From: Paracoccus marinus
Lineage (GTDB): Bacteria > Pseudomonadota > Alphaproteobacteria > Rhodobacterales > Rhodobacteraceae
NCBI RefSeq assembly: GCF_007018965.1
Contig: NZ_VJYZ01000020.1
Coordinates: 1-64,000 of the forward strand
DNA length: 64,000 nucleotides
Direction: 5' to 3'
Shown: positions 25,657-33,332 of the stretch, piece after piece
Numbering within the stretch: position 1 is the first letter of the stretch
How the letters are laid out: each line of letters begins with the position of its first letter
Notes under the pieces: generated by a model
The model's database searches: none
Told to the model about the DNA's origin: nothing
What the model saw: only the letters and a program-made list of their open reading frames with translations
Translations under genes and position numbers: made by a program

Positions 25657-26028
25657 ATGAGGCGATTTCTTCTGCAGGCGGTCTGCTGCGTGCTTCTGGT
25701 GCCCGGCACCGGCGCGGCGCTGGCGGGTACCGAAAACGCGGCCGGGTGCGAGGTCGTGGCGCCGATGATCGCGCAGATCGTGCGGCTGCGCGCCGGCGGC
25801 TACGACCAGGCGCAGGCCGCCGACTACATGGGCAAGTCGCTGACCAAGTTCATGTCGCAGTTGCCGGCAATGCCCGACGCGGACCGCAAGGAGATGCAGC
25901 GGCTGCTGGTGTTCTCGGTCGAGCAGGGGATCCGCAACGCCTACGCCATGCCGATGAGCGATCCGTTCTTCTCGCTCGACGGCAAGGCGCTGGATACCGA
26001 GGTCTACAAGGAATGCCTCAAGGCGTGA
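25657..26028 (+). CDS. Small exported protein of unknown function
   Basis: 123-aa protein with a classic signal peptide (MRRFLLQAVCCVLLVPGTGA, cleavage probably after ALA near residue 23). The mature part is about 100 residues, mostly helical, with two Cys (in AGCEVV and KECLKA) that could form a disulfide across the molecule in the periplasm. I do not recognise a family. It follows the J-like gene on the same strand after 183 bp; a shared operon is possible but not shown. Confidence 0.7.
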   Translation: MRRFLLQAVCCVLLVPGTGAALAGTENAAGCEVVAPMIAQIVRLRAGGYDQAQAADYMGKSLTKFMSQLPAMPDADRKEMQRLLVFSVEQGIRNAYAMPMSDPFFSLDGKALDTEVYKECLKA

Positions 26029-26155
26029 GCCGAGGGTAAAGGCGCGGGCGAAGCGCCCGGTGTTCGGAATTGTCGAACGCCACGATCCGCTTCGTACCCG
26101 TTTTCCCGAAGGCTGGCAGACCCCATCTCTGGCGTCAGCAGAAGGGAGACCCGCC

Positions 26156-27124
26156 ATGGACCTTACCGGTATCCACCACCTGACCGCCGTCACGGCCGAC
26201 GCCAGCGGCACCGACCGCTTTTATCGCCAGGTCATGGGGATGCGGCGCGTCAAGAAGACCGTCAATCAGGACGACACCTCGTCCTATCACCTGTTCTACG
26301 CCGATGGCGCGGGCAGCGCCGGGACCGACCTTACCTTCTTCGACTGGCCCACGGGCCGCGAACGGCGCGGCACGCGGTCGGTCAGCCGCACCGGGCTCAG
26401 GATCGACCCGGCAAGCCTTGACTACTGGGCCGCGCGCCTGCGCGAGGCTGGCGTCGAGGCGACCCCGATCCGCGAGGTGAACGGCCGCGCCACGCTGGAT
26501 TTCGAGGATCCCGAGGGGCAGCGCCTGCGCCTGACCGCCGACGCTGGCCATGGGGCTTCCGCCCGTCCCTGGGACCGCAGCCCGGTTCCGGCGCAGCACC
26601 AGATCCTTGGGCTGGGGCCGATCACGATGGCCGTCCGCGACCTCGCGCCCACGCGCGCGGTGCTGACCGACGTCATGAACATGCGCGAGACGGCGGAATA
26701 TGCCGATCCCGACGCGGGTGCGGATGGCACGGCGGCGGGTGCCCGCGTCCACGTCTTCGAGATGGGTCCGGGCGAAACTGCGGCCGAGCTGCACGTTTCG
26801 GTGCAACCTAGCCAGGCCTCTGCGGCGCAGGGCGCGGGCGGGGTTCACCACGTCGCCTTCCGCGTGCCCGACGCACCGTCGCTGCTGGCATGGTCCCGCC
26901 GGGTGGCCGATCACGGGATGCGCACCACGGGCGAGATCGACCGGTTCTATTTCCGCAGCCTCTATTTCCGCGAACCCGGCGGCGTGCTGTTCGAACTCGC
27001 CACCGACGGGCCTGGCTTCGCGCAGGACGAGCCGGCCGGGACGATGGGCGAGGCGCTGTCCCTGCCCCCGCAGCTTGAACCCCGGCGCGCCGAGATCGAG
27101 GCGCAGCTGAAACCCATCGACTGA
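26156..27124 (+). CDS. Ring-cleaving dioxygenase, two VOC domains
   Basis: 322-aa protein of the vicinal-oxygen-chelate superfamily with two glyoxalase-like domains (residues about 1-140 and 150-290). Candidate metal ligands are His in TGIHHLTAVT, His in GGVHHVAFRV and Glu in GGVLFELATDG. This is the pattern of the MhqO/LinE-like hydroquinone-type ring-cleaving enzymes, which are iron dependent. The substrate is not determinable, and no aromatic pathway genes surround it. ATG 26156 has AGAAGGGAG upstream. Conserved relatives are often annotated simply as ring-cleaving dioxygenase. Confidence 0.85.
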   Translation: MDLTGIHHLTAVTADASGTDRFYRQVMGMRRVKKTVNQDDTSSYHLFYADGAGSAGTDLTFFDWPTGRERRGTRSVSRTGLRIDPASLDYWAARLREAGVEATPIREVNGRATLDFEDPEGQRLRLTADAGHGASARPWDRSPVPAQHQILGLGPITMAVRDLAPTRAVLTDVMNMRETAEYADPDAGADGTAAGARVHVFEMGPGETAAELHVSVQPSQASAAQGAGGVHHVAFRVPDAPSLLAWSRRVADHGMRTTGEIDRFYFRSLYFREPGGVLFELATDGPGFAQDEPAGTMGEALSLPPQLEPRRAEIEAQLKPID

Positions 27125-27252
27125 CGCCTGCCGCTACCCCCGGCAGCGCTTGCAACGGCGCGGCCGGGCCGCAGCGTCCGCCGCCGACCCCTCTGGCGGC
27201 CCGGCGCGGCTCGCCTATGGTGCAGGCGGATGCAGCGCTGAAGGGATGGCGG

Positions 27253-28020
27253 ATGGACTACGACTGGGTCGCCTTGCTCACGATGGTCGGGGCGGGTTTC
27301 GTGGGCGGAATGCTCAACGCCGTCGCGGGCGGGGGGACGTTCATCACCTTTCCCGCCCTCGTGTTCGTGGGCCTGCCCCCGGTCACGGCAAACGCCAGCA
27401 CCACGGTCGCGGCGTTGCCCGGCTATCTCGCCTCGGCGATCGGGTTCCGCCGCGATCTGGCGCGGGTGGACCGGCGGCAGGTCGTGCGGCTGACCGTGCT
27501 GACCGCGCTCGGGGGCGCGCTCGGGTCGGTCCTGCTGCTGGTTTCGTCGAACGACGCCTTCTCGGCCGTGGTGCCGTTCCTGCTGCTTGCCGCGACGCTG
27601 GTGTTCGTGTTCAGCGCGCAGGTCCGCCGCTTCGCCTCGCGCTTTCGCGGCGGCGTCACAGCTTTCGGCGCAGGCAGCATGATCCCGGTCGCGATCTATG
27701 GCGGCTATTTCAACGGCGGCCTGGGCATCATCCTGCTGGCGCTGTTTTCGCTCTGGGGAATGACCGACCTGCACGCGATGAACGGCCTCAAGACCTGGCT
27801 GAGCTTCGCGCTTGCGACCATCTCCGCCCTGATCTTCGCCGCCGGGGGCGAGGTCGCCTGGCCCGAGGCGCTGTTGATGAGCGTGGGCACCGTCACCGGC
27901 GGCTATCTGGGCGCGCCGATCGCGCGGCTGATCCCGATGCCGGCGCTTCGGGCCTTGATCGCCGTGGTGGGCTTCGGCATGACGGCGGTGTTCTTCTGGC
28001 GATATGTGAACGGAGCATAG
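27253..28020 (+). CDS. TSUP (TauE/SafE) family permease
   Basis: 255-aa inner-membrane protein with about eight hydrophobic segments in two similar halves. The repeat motif GGMLNAVAGGGTFITFPAL in the first half and PVAIYGGYFNGGLGIILLAL in the second are diagnostic of TSUP, a family that moves sulfite, sulfoacetate and other sulfur-containing or organic anions. ATG 27253 has AAGGG eight bases upstream; ATG 27217 would add 12 residues. The RidA gene begins four bases after its stop, so the two form a unit. Confidence 0.9.
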   Translation: MDYDWVALLTMVGAGFVGGMLNAVAGGGTFITFPALVFVGLPPVTANASTTVAALPGYLASAIGFRRDLARVDRRQVVRLTVLTALGGALGSVLLLVSSNDAFSAVVPFLLLAATLVFVFSAQVRRFASRFRGGVTAFGAGSMIPVAIYGGYFNGGLGIILLALFSLWGMTDLHAMNGLKTWLSFALATISALIFAAGGEVAWPEALLMSVGTVTGGYLGAPIARLIPMPALRALIAVVGFGMTAVFFWRYVNGA

Positions 28021-28024
28021 GCAC

Positions 28025-28396
28025 ATGGCAGACAACACGGCGGCAGCGCGGACCGAGATCACGCGGATCGAATGCGGCGACCGGATGAGCATGGCGGTAG
28101 TCGCGAACGGCACCGTCTATCTGGCGGGCCAGGTCGGCGCGCCGGGCGAATCCGTGGCCGCGCAGACCCGCGCCGTCCTGGTCGAGGTGGACCGCCTGCT
28201 TGCCGCCGCAGGCACCGACAAGACCCGCATCCTTTATGCCCAGATCTGGCTTGCCGACATGGCCGACTTTGCCGAGATGAACGGCGTGTGGGACGCATGG
28301 GTCGCCAAGGGCCACGCCCCCGCCCGCGCCACCGGCGAGGCGAAGCTCGCCACGCCCGACTACAAGGTCGAGATCATCGTCACAGCGGCGCTCTGA
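28025..28396 (+). CDS. RidA family protein
   Basis: 123-aa member of the RidA/YjgF/UK114 family. Archetypal RidA hydrolyses reactive enamine/imine intermediates released by PLP enzymes; this protein has the family's TVYLAGQVGAPGESVAAQTR strand-helix region and AQIWLADMADFAEMNGVWDAW, but the catalytic Arg of true RidA (in the RxxV motif near position 105) is not in its usual setting, so it may belong to another RidA subgroup. It follows the TSUP gene by four bases and overlaps the 3' end of the convergent lpxB gene by 17 bp. Confidence 0.88.
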   Translation: MADNTAAARTEITRIECGDRMSMAVVANGTVYLAGQVGAPGESVAAQTRAVLVEVDRLLAAAGTDKTRILYAQIWLADMADFAEMNGVWDAWVAKGHAPARATGEAKLATPDYKVEIIVTAAL

Positions 28397-29582
28397 TCGC
28401 GCCCAGAACGGAACGGGCCGCCCGCAAGCCGGGCGGCTCGCCCCCGCGGCCAAGCCGGTCCATCGTCAGGTCCATCGCCGCGATCTGGGCCGCGCGCGCC
28501 GCGTCATCCTGAAACAGCTTCGCCAGCGCGTCGGCCATCGGTCCCGGCCTGCATCTGGCGCCCAGGTATTCGGGCACCGCGCGCGTTTCGCTCACAAGGT
28601 TCACCAGCGTCACCGTATCGGTCCGCAGCATCCAGCCGATCAGCGCCCGGCTGACCGGGGCCATGTCGTAGCCGATCACCATCGGCACCCGGTTCGCCGC
28701 GAGTTCCAGGCTGACGGTCCCCGACGCGGCCAGCGCGATGTCGGCCGCGGCAAAGGCGGACAGCTTTTCGGCCGCATCCTCGACCAGCACAGGCACGGTG
28801 GGCCAGCCCTGCGCCATGTCGGCGATCTGTGCGGCCACCCCCGGCACCGTCGGCAGGGCGACCCGCATGCCGGGCACGCGGTCGCGCAACAGCGCCAGCG
28901 TCCGGCCGAAGCGGGGGCCGAGGCGCGCGATCTCGCCCCGCCGCGATCCGGGCAGGCACAAGACCAGCGGCGCGTCGGGCGCGATGCCGTGGCGGGCGCG
29001 GAACCGGGCGGCGGCGGGCGGGGTCGCGCGGGGTTCGGCGACGACGGGGTGGCCCACGAAATCGCAGGTCATCCCGGCCGCGCGCATCAAGGGCGGCTCG
29101 AACGGCAGGATCGCCAGCACGTGATCGATCGACCGGGCCATCTTGGCGGCCCGGCCCGGCCGCCACGCCCAGACCGAGGGCGCGACGTAGTGGATCGTGC
29201 GGATCGACGGGTCCGCCGTGCGCACCAGCCGCGCGACCCGCAGCCCGAAGTCGGGGCTGTCGATGGTGACGAGCGCGTCAGGCTTCCAGTCCAGCACCGC
29301 CTGCGCGGTTTCGGCGATCCGGCGCTTCAACGCGCGGTATTTCGGCAGCACCTCCCAGATGCCCATCAGGCTCAGCTCGGCCATCGGAAAGCGGCTTTCC
29401 AGCCCGTGCGCGGTCATCTGGGGCCCGCCGATGCCGCGAAACTGGGTGAGGGGGTCGAGGTCGCGCAGCCCCCCCATCAGCGCGCCGCCCAACCGATCGC
29501 CCGAGGGCTCGCCCGCCACCACGAAGATGCGCGGCGCGGCGGCTGGAGGGGCGGCAGGGGCATCGGGTTCGGGCGCGGTCAT
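28380..29582 (-). CDS. lpxB: Lipid-A-disaccharide synthase
   Basis: 400-aa glycosyltransferase (GT19) joining UDP-2,3-diacylglucosamine and lipid X into the lipid A disaccharide at the inner face of the inner membrane. Motifs include FVVAGEPSGDRLGGALM, IHYVAPSVWAW, and the sugar-nucleotide region CLPGSRRGEI with SGTVSLELA further on. It starts with ATG overlapping the lpxI stop by four bases and is the last gene of the lpx cluster. A Pro/Ala lead of about 15 residues precedes the conserved fold. Confidence 0.95.
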   Translation of the reverse strand: MTAPEPDAPAAPPAAAPRIFVVAGEPSGDRLGGALMGGLRDLDPLTQFRGIGGPQMTAHGLESRFPMAELSLMGIWEVLPKYRALKRRIAETAQAVLDWKPDALVTIDSPDFGLRVARLVRTADPSIRTIHYVAPSVWAWRPGRAAKMARSIDHVLAILPFEPPLMRAAGMTCDFVGHPVVAEPRATPPAAARFRARHGIAPDAPLVLCLPGSRRGEIARLGPRFGRTLALLRDRVPGMRVALPTVPGVAAQIADMAQGWPTVPVLVEDAAEKLSAFAAADIALAASGTVSLELAANRVPMVIGYDMAPVSRALIGWMLRTDTVTLVNLVSETRAVPEYLGARCRPGPMADALAKLFQDDAARAAQIAAMDLTMDRLGRGGEPPGLRAARSVLGAIRAPL

Positions 29583-30412
29583 GGGCGCGCCCACAGGAAC
29601 AACCCGGCCCCTTTCGCGGCGGCAACGGCGGCGGCGCGGTCCAGCACAATGACGCCCCCCGCTTCCCATGCGATGCCGGACAGGCCCGCGCGGGCCGCGG
29701 CCTCGATCGTCGCGGGCCCAAGCGTCGGCAGGTCGATCCGGCGGTCCTGCCCGGGCTTCGGCGCCTTGTAGAAGACCCCGCCCGCGCCACCGGGGCCCGC
29801 AGCCCCCGCCCGGTGCCGGGCCACGAAATCCAGCATCGCGTCGGTGCCGGGCAGCGTCTCGACCGCCACGCACAGCGCGCTTGCCACCACGGCGCCCTGC
29901 CCCAGATCCAGCGGTCCGAGCGCGGCCAGGATCTCGGCCGCGCGGTCGGCGTCGCGGCGGTCGGCGTCGGTCGGGTCGCCCGCCAGCACCCCCGCGCCGG
30001 GGACGAGGTCCGGCAGTAGGTCCTGCACGCCGACGACGGCTAGTCCCCAATCCTCGAAGATCGCGATCACCTCGCGCAGCGCGCCGTCGTCGCCGGACTG
30101 CATCGCGTTCAGGATGCGCGGCAGCAGCGCGGCGGTGCGCTGGTCGAACAGTTCCGGGTCGAGGCGCGGCCTGCGGACCGCGCCCGCGAACACGACCCGC
30201 CCGACCCCCTCGTCCACCAGCCGGTCGAGCAGCGGCACAAGCCGTTCCAGCCGGAACGGCTCAACCGCGAGGCCGTCGGGGACGAACCCTTCAAGGGCAA
30301 AGACGCGCGGTTCGGCGCCCACGTCACGCAGCGCGGCGACCACCACCGCCGCCAGCGATCCCTGCCCCGCGATCACGACCGTGCGGGCGGGCGTCTTGCC
30401 GGTGACGGTCAT
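29579..30412 (-). CDS. lpxI: UDP-2,3-diacylglucosamine pyrophosphatase LpxI
   Basis: 277-aa protein of the LpxI (former DUF1009) family, which releases UMP from UDP-2,3-diacylglucosamine to give lipid X. It replaces LpxH of enteric bacteria. Marks are VVIAGQGSLAAVV near the N terminus, QDLLPDLVPGAGVL, and the C-terminal YKAPKPGQDRRIDLPTLGP segment. It overlaps lpxA by four bases upstream and lpxB by four downstream, so lpxA-lpxI-lpxB are translationally coupled, matching consecutive steps of the pathway. Confidence 0.95.
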   Translation of the reverse strand: MTVTGKTPARTVVIAGQGSLAAVVVAALRDVGAEPRVFALEGFVPDGLAVEPFRLERLVPLLDRLVDEGVGRVVFAGAVRRPRLDPELFDQRTAALLPRILNAMQSGDDGALREVIAIFEDWGLAVVGVQDLLPDLVPGAGVLAGDPTDADRRDADRAAEILAALGPLDLGQGAVVASALCVAVETLPGTDAMLDFVARHRAGAAGPGGAGGVFYKAPKPGQDRRIDLPTLGPATIEAAARAGLSGIAWEAGGVIVLDRAAAVAAAKGAGLFLWARP

Positions 30413-31194
30413 GCCTGCGGCGTCAGAAAGCTGCGCTCGGACGGCGCGAGGATGAAGTCGAGCACCTCGCGTTCCATCGCCGACACGCGGCCGACGGCGC
30501 GTTCGCGCGCGGTCTCGCGCAGCGATCCGCCCGACAGCGCGGCGAGCAGCTGGCGCAGCGCCAGCACGTCGGCGCGGCCCGCCCCGCGGCGCTTGAGGCC
30601 GATGAGGTTCAGCCCGTCCACCTGCCCGCGCGGCCCCTGCACCAACGCATGGGGCAGAACGTCGGCCGTCACCATCGTGACCGCGCCGATCATCGCCCCT
30701 CGGCCGATCCGCACGAACTGGTGAATGCCTGACAACCCGCCCACGATCACCTCGTCCTCGATCACGCAATGGCCCGCGACGGCCACGTTGTTGACCAGGA
30801 TGACGTTGTTGCCCACGCGGCAATCATGCGCGATGTGGCTGCCCGCCATGAACAGCCCGTCATCGCCGACGACCGTCTCGCCCCCGCCGCCCTCGGTCCC
30901 GGGGTTGATGGTCACGTATTCGCGGATGCGGTTGCGCGCCCCGATCCGCAGGACCGTGCGCTCGCCCCGGAACTTGAGGTCCTGAGGCGCCTCGCCGATG
31001 CAGGCAAACGGGAAGATCGTCGTGCCGGCCCCGATCCGGGTGTCGCCGGTGACGACGACATGGCTTTTCAGGACCACGCCCTCGTCCAGTCGCACCTGCG
31101 CGCCGACATGGCAGAACGGCCCCACCTCGACGCCCGCGCCCAGCACCGCGCCGGGCTCGACGACCGCAGAGGGGTGGACCGATCCCTCAACCAT
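30409..31194 (-). CDS. lpxA: UDP-N-acetylglucosamine acyltransferase
   Basis: 261-aa left-handed beta-helix enzyme that adds a 3-hydroxyacyl chain to UDP-GlcNAc, the first step of lipid A synthesis. Hexapeptide repeats fill residues about 5-190 (for example [20 protein letters not shown] and [20 protein letters not shown]), with the catalytic His in GSHIAHDC, then a helical C-terminal domain. ATG 31194 overlaps the fabZ frame by eight bases. Confidence 0.96.
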   Translation of the reverse strand: MVEGSVHPSAVVEPGAVLGAGVEVGPFCHVGAQVRLDEGVVLKSHVVVTGDTRIGAGTTIFPFACIGEAPQDLKFRGERTVLRIGARNRIREYVTINPGTEGGGGETVVGDDGLFMAGSHIAHDCRVGNNVILVNNVAVAGHCVIEDEVIVGGLSGIHQFVRIGRGAMIGAVTMVTADVLPHALVQGPRGQVDGLNLIGLKRRGAGRADVLALRQLLAALSGGSLRETARERAVGRVSAMEREVLDFILAPSERSFLTPQA

Positions 31195-31666
31195 TCGCCG
31201 GAAGGTCCATCATCGCGGTGAAATCCGCCTCGGCGCACAGCTTGTCACCCACCATCCCCCGGCCGCGGAAGCGCCAGATGCGGCCGCCCGCGCGGGTGAT
31301 GTCGATGTGCAGCTCAAGCACGTCGCCGGGGACGACCATGCTGCGGAACTTGCAGTTGTCGATCGCCATGAAATACGTGAGCAGGTTGCGGTCCGCCACG
31401 TCCAGCGTGACGCCGACGAGGACGGCGGCGGTCTGGGCCATCGCCTCGACCACCAGGACGCCGGGCATGATCGGCGCGTTCGGGAAGTGGCCGGGGAAAT
31501 GCGGCTCGTTCGCAGTCACGTTCTTGATGCCCACCGCCGACGTCCCGGGCACGATGTCGCGCACCTTGTCCACCAGCAGGAACGGATAGCGGTGCGGGAT
31601 GATCCGCTTGATCAGGGCAAGGTCGGCCTCGGTATGTGGGGCAGGCGTGCGCTCGGTGGCGGCCAT
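31187..31666 (-). CDS. fabZ: 3-hydroxyacyl-ACP dehydratase FabZ
   Basis: 159-aa hot-dog-fold dehydratase of fatty-acid elongation, which competes with LpxA for 3-hydroxyacyl-ACP. The catalytic His60 is in [14 protein letters not shown] and Glu74 in VVEAMAQ; the N-terminal [14 protein letters not shown] is also typical. ATG 31666 is preceded by CCGGAGG. It lies 26 bp after nadD and overlaps lpxA. Confidence 0.95.
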   Translation of the reverse strand: MAATERTPAPHTEADLALIKRIIPHRYPFLLVDKVRDIVPGTSAVGIKNVTANEPHFPGHFPNAPIMPGVLVVEAMAQTAAVLVGVTLDVADRNLLTYFMAIDNCKFRSMVVPGDVLELHIDITRAGGRIWRFRGRGMVGDKLCAEADFTAMMDLPANG

Positions 31667-31692
31667 CGGTTCCTCCGGTTTTCGACCAGCTA

Positions 31693-32397
31693 TCAAACGG
31701 GGGGCGCGCTTGGCAAGCTTGCCCCGCCTGCGGGCGGGTGGCGCGGCGCGCCTGACCGCCGGGCGGCACGGATCGCGGCCGACGACACGGGCGACATCGG
31801 CACGTCGATCAGCACCCAAGCGGGCGGCTTGCAGTCGGCCAGCAGCGCCGCGCGGGCCTGCGGCAGGCGGTGGCGTTCCAGCGCGTGCGCGGCGTGCGAG
31901 AACCGCGCGGGCAGGCGCGATCCGGGCCGGGCGATGACGCCGATGGGGACGCGGGCCGCGATCTCGCGCCAGCGTTCCCAGCGGTCGAACTGGACCAGGT
32001 TGTCGGACCCCATCAGCCAGACGAAGCGCACGCCCGGCCAGCCATGCTGCATCGCGGCCAGCGTGTCGGCGGTCTTGCGGGTGCCCAGCCGCGTCTCAAG
32101 GTCGGTGACGACGACGCGGGGATCGTCGAGGATCGCGCGCGCGGCGGCGATGCGTTCGGCGATGGGCGCGGGTCCATGCGCCTTGAGCGGATTGCCGGGC
32201 GTGACCAGCCACCAGATGCGGTCAAGCCGGAACCGCCGCAGCGCCAGTTCGCTGATCTGGACATGAGCCTTGTGCGGGGGATCGAACGATCCGCCAAGCA
32301 GGCCGATCCGCATGCCGGGCAGGCCCACGGGCAGCCCCGCGCGCGATCCTGGCGCCTTTGGCGGTCCCGAGCGGAAGCGGTGGCCGCGCGACAGCAC
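31693..32397 (-). CDS. nadD: Nicotinate-nucleotide adenylyltransferase
   Basis: Up to 234 aa. NadD joins nicotinate mononucleotide and ATP in NAD synthesis. The nucleotidyltransferase signature [14 protein letters not shown] and the C-terminal [13 protein letters not shown] (the ISSTxIR-type motif) are present, with [11 protein letters not shown] between. The start is uncertain: GTG 32397, eight bases after the ompH stop, gives the lead seen in other Rhodobacterales NadD proteins; ATG 32313 gives a shorter 206-aa form. It is unexpected here: lpxD is often found between ompH and fabZ, and nadD is more usually beside rsfS. Confidence 0.87.
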   Translation of the reverse strand: MLSRGHRFRSGPPKAPGSRAGLPVGLPGMRIGLLGGSFDPPHKAHVQISELALRRFRLDRIWWLVTPGNPLKAHGPAPIAERIAAARAILDDPRVVVTDLETRLGTRKTADTLAAMQHGWPGVRFVWLMGSDNLVQFDRWERWREIAARVPIGVIARPGSRLPARFSHAAHALERHRLPQARAALLADCKPPAWVLIDVPMSPVSSAAIRAARRSGAPRHPPAGGASLPSAPPV

Positions 32398-32405
32398 GGA
32401 CCCGG

Positions 32406-33332
32406 TCAGTTCCCCGCACCCGGGGCTGCGGGCGCGCCCGACGGCGCGGACAGATCGGGCGGGATCGGCGCGGATGGAGAGGTTGCGGCATCAGGCGCAG
32501 GCTGGCCTGCCGGAGTGTCCCCCGGCTGGCCCCCCGGCTGGGCAGGCGGCTGGCCCTCCGGCTGGGCAGGCGGCTGGCCCCCCGGCTGGGCAGGCGGCGT
32601 GAACGGATCGATCCCGCCCGCGTCCCCCTCGGTGGGACCGGCCCCTGGCGCGGCTTCGGTGCCCGCCGGTTGCCGGGGCACGACGGTGGGCGGCTGAACC
32701 TTGCCCGCGCCGTCGCCGATCTCGCCGTTCAGGCGCGACACGGCGGCGTCGGTGATGTCGATCGCCTCGGCCGACAGAAGGACGGTGCGGGGGTCCAGCA
32801 CCACCACCGCGCCGCGTTCGCGCATCAGCGCGCCGATCACCGGGATTGCGGCGGCGAAGAACGTGCTGCGCTCGGCGTCCGACAGCGCCGCGACCTCCAG
32901 CGAGGCCGCCTCGCGTTCGCGCCGCAAGGTCGTCACCCGCTCGTCGAAGGCGGCGGCTCGGGCGCGGAAATCCTCGGCCGGAAGCGTCGCGCGCTGATCG
33001 GTCAGCGCCGCCTCTTCGGCCGACAGTTCCTTGACCAGCCGGTCGTTTTCCGCCTCGAGCGCGCGCAGCCGCTCGGCCACCAGCGCCTCGGCCCGCTTGC
33101 CCCATGCGGACCGGCTGTAAAGCTGTTCCTGGTCCACGGTGACGATCGCCTTGGACATCGCCGCACCGTTCGTCGGTGAAGGTGAAGTCGGTGCAGGTGA
33201 GGTGAGGGATGGTGAGGCAGGCGCAGGCGAGCCCGCCCCCGCCGCGTCCGCCCCCGGCGCCTGTTGCGCCAGCGCGCCGATCGGCGCGAGGCTTGCCAGC
33301 AGCGCGGCCCGGATCAGCAGCCGCGCCGCCAT
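32406..33332 (-). CDS. OmpH/Skp-like periplasmic chaperone with repeat tail
   Basis: 308-aa protein. A signal peptide (1-22, cleavage near ALAQQ) is followed by a Pro/Ser/Thr linker, then an OmpH/Skp-type domain of about 150 residues with a long coiled coil (LVAERLRALEAENDRLVKEL, and RERE-rich helix) that would hold unfolded outer-membrane proteins for the Bam complex. The last 95 residues are Pro/Gly/Gln-rich with an 8-residue repeat (GQPPAQPG/E). It overlaps the bamA stop by one base, and the pairing with bamA supports the chaperone role. The tail is longer than usual. Confidence 0.83.
   Translation of the reverse strand: MAARLLIRAALLASLAPIGALAQQAPGADAAGAGSPAPASPSLTSPAPTSPSPTNGAAMSKAIVTVDQEQLYSRSAWGKRAEALVAERLRALEAENDRLVKELSAEEAALTDQRATLPAEDFRARAAAFDERVTTLRREREAASLEVAALSDAERSTFFAAAIPVIGALMRERGAVVVLDPRTVLLSAEAIDITDAAVSRLNGEIGDGAGKVQPPTVVPRQPAGTEAAPGAGPTEGDAGGIDPFTPPAQPGGQPPAQPEGQPPAQPGGQPGDTPAGQPAPDAATSPSAPIPPDLSAPSGAPAAPGAGN
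32524..32595 (-). repeat. Three 24-bp tandem repeats in the ompH tail
   Basis: Three consecutive 24-bp units (32524-32547, 32548-32571, 32572-32595) differ by one base in the middle copy. They encode the eight-residue unit built from GQPPAQP plus Gly or Glu. The period is a multiple of three, so copy-number change would not break the frame. Confidence 0.85.

Noticed and set aside
26040..26065. A hairpin after the small exported protein gene
   Set aside because: The stem is six bases with a three-base loop and no T tract, so it is too weak to call a terminator.
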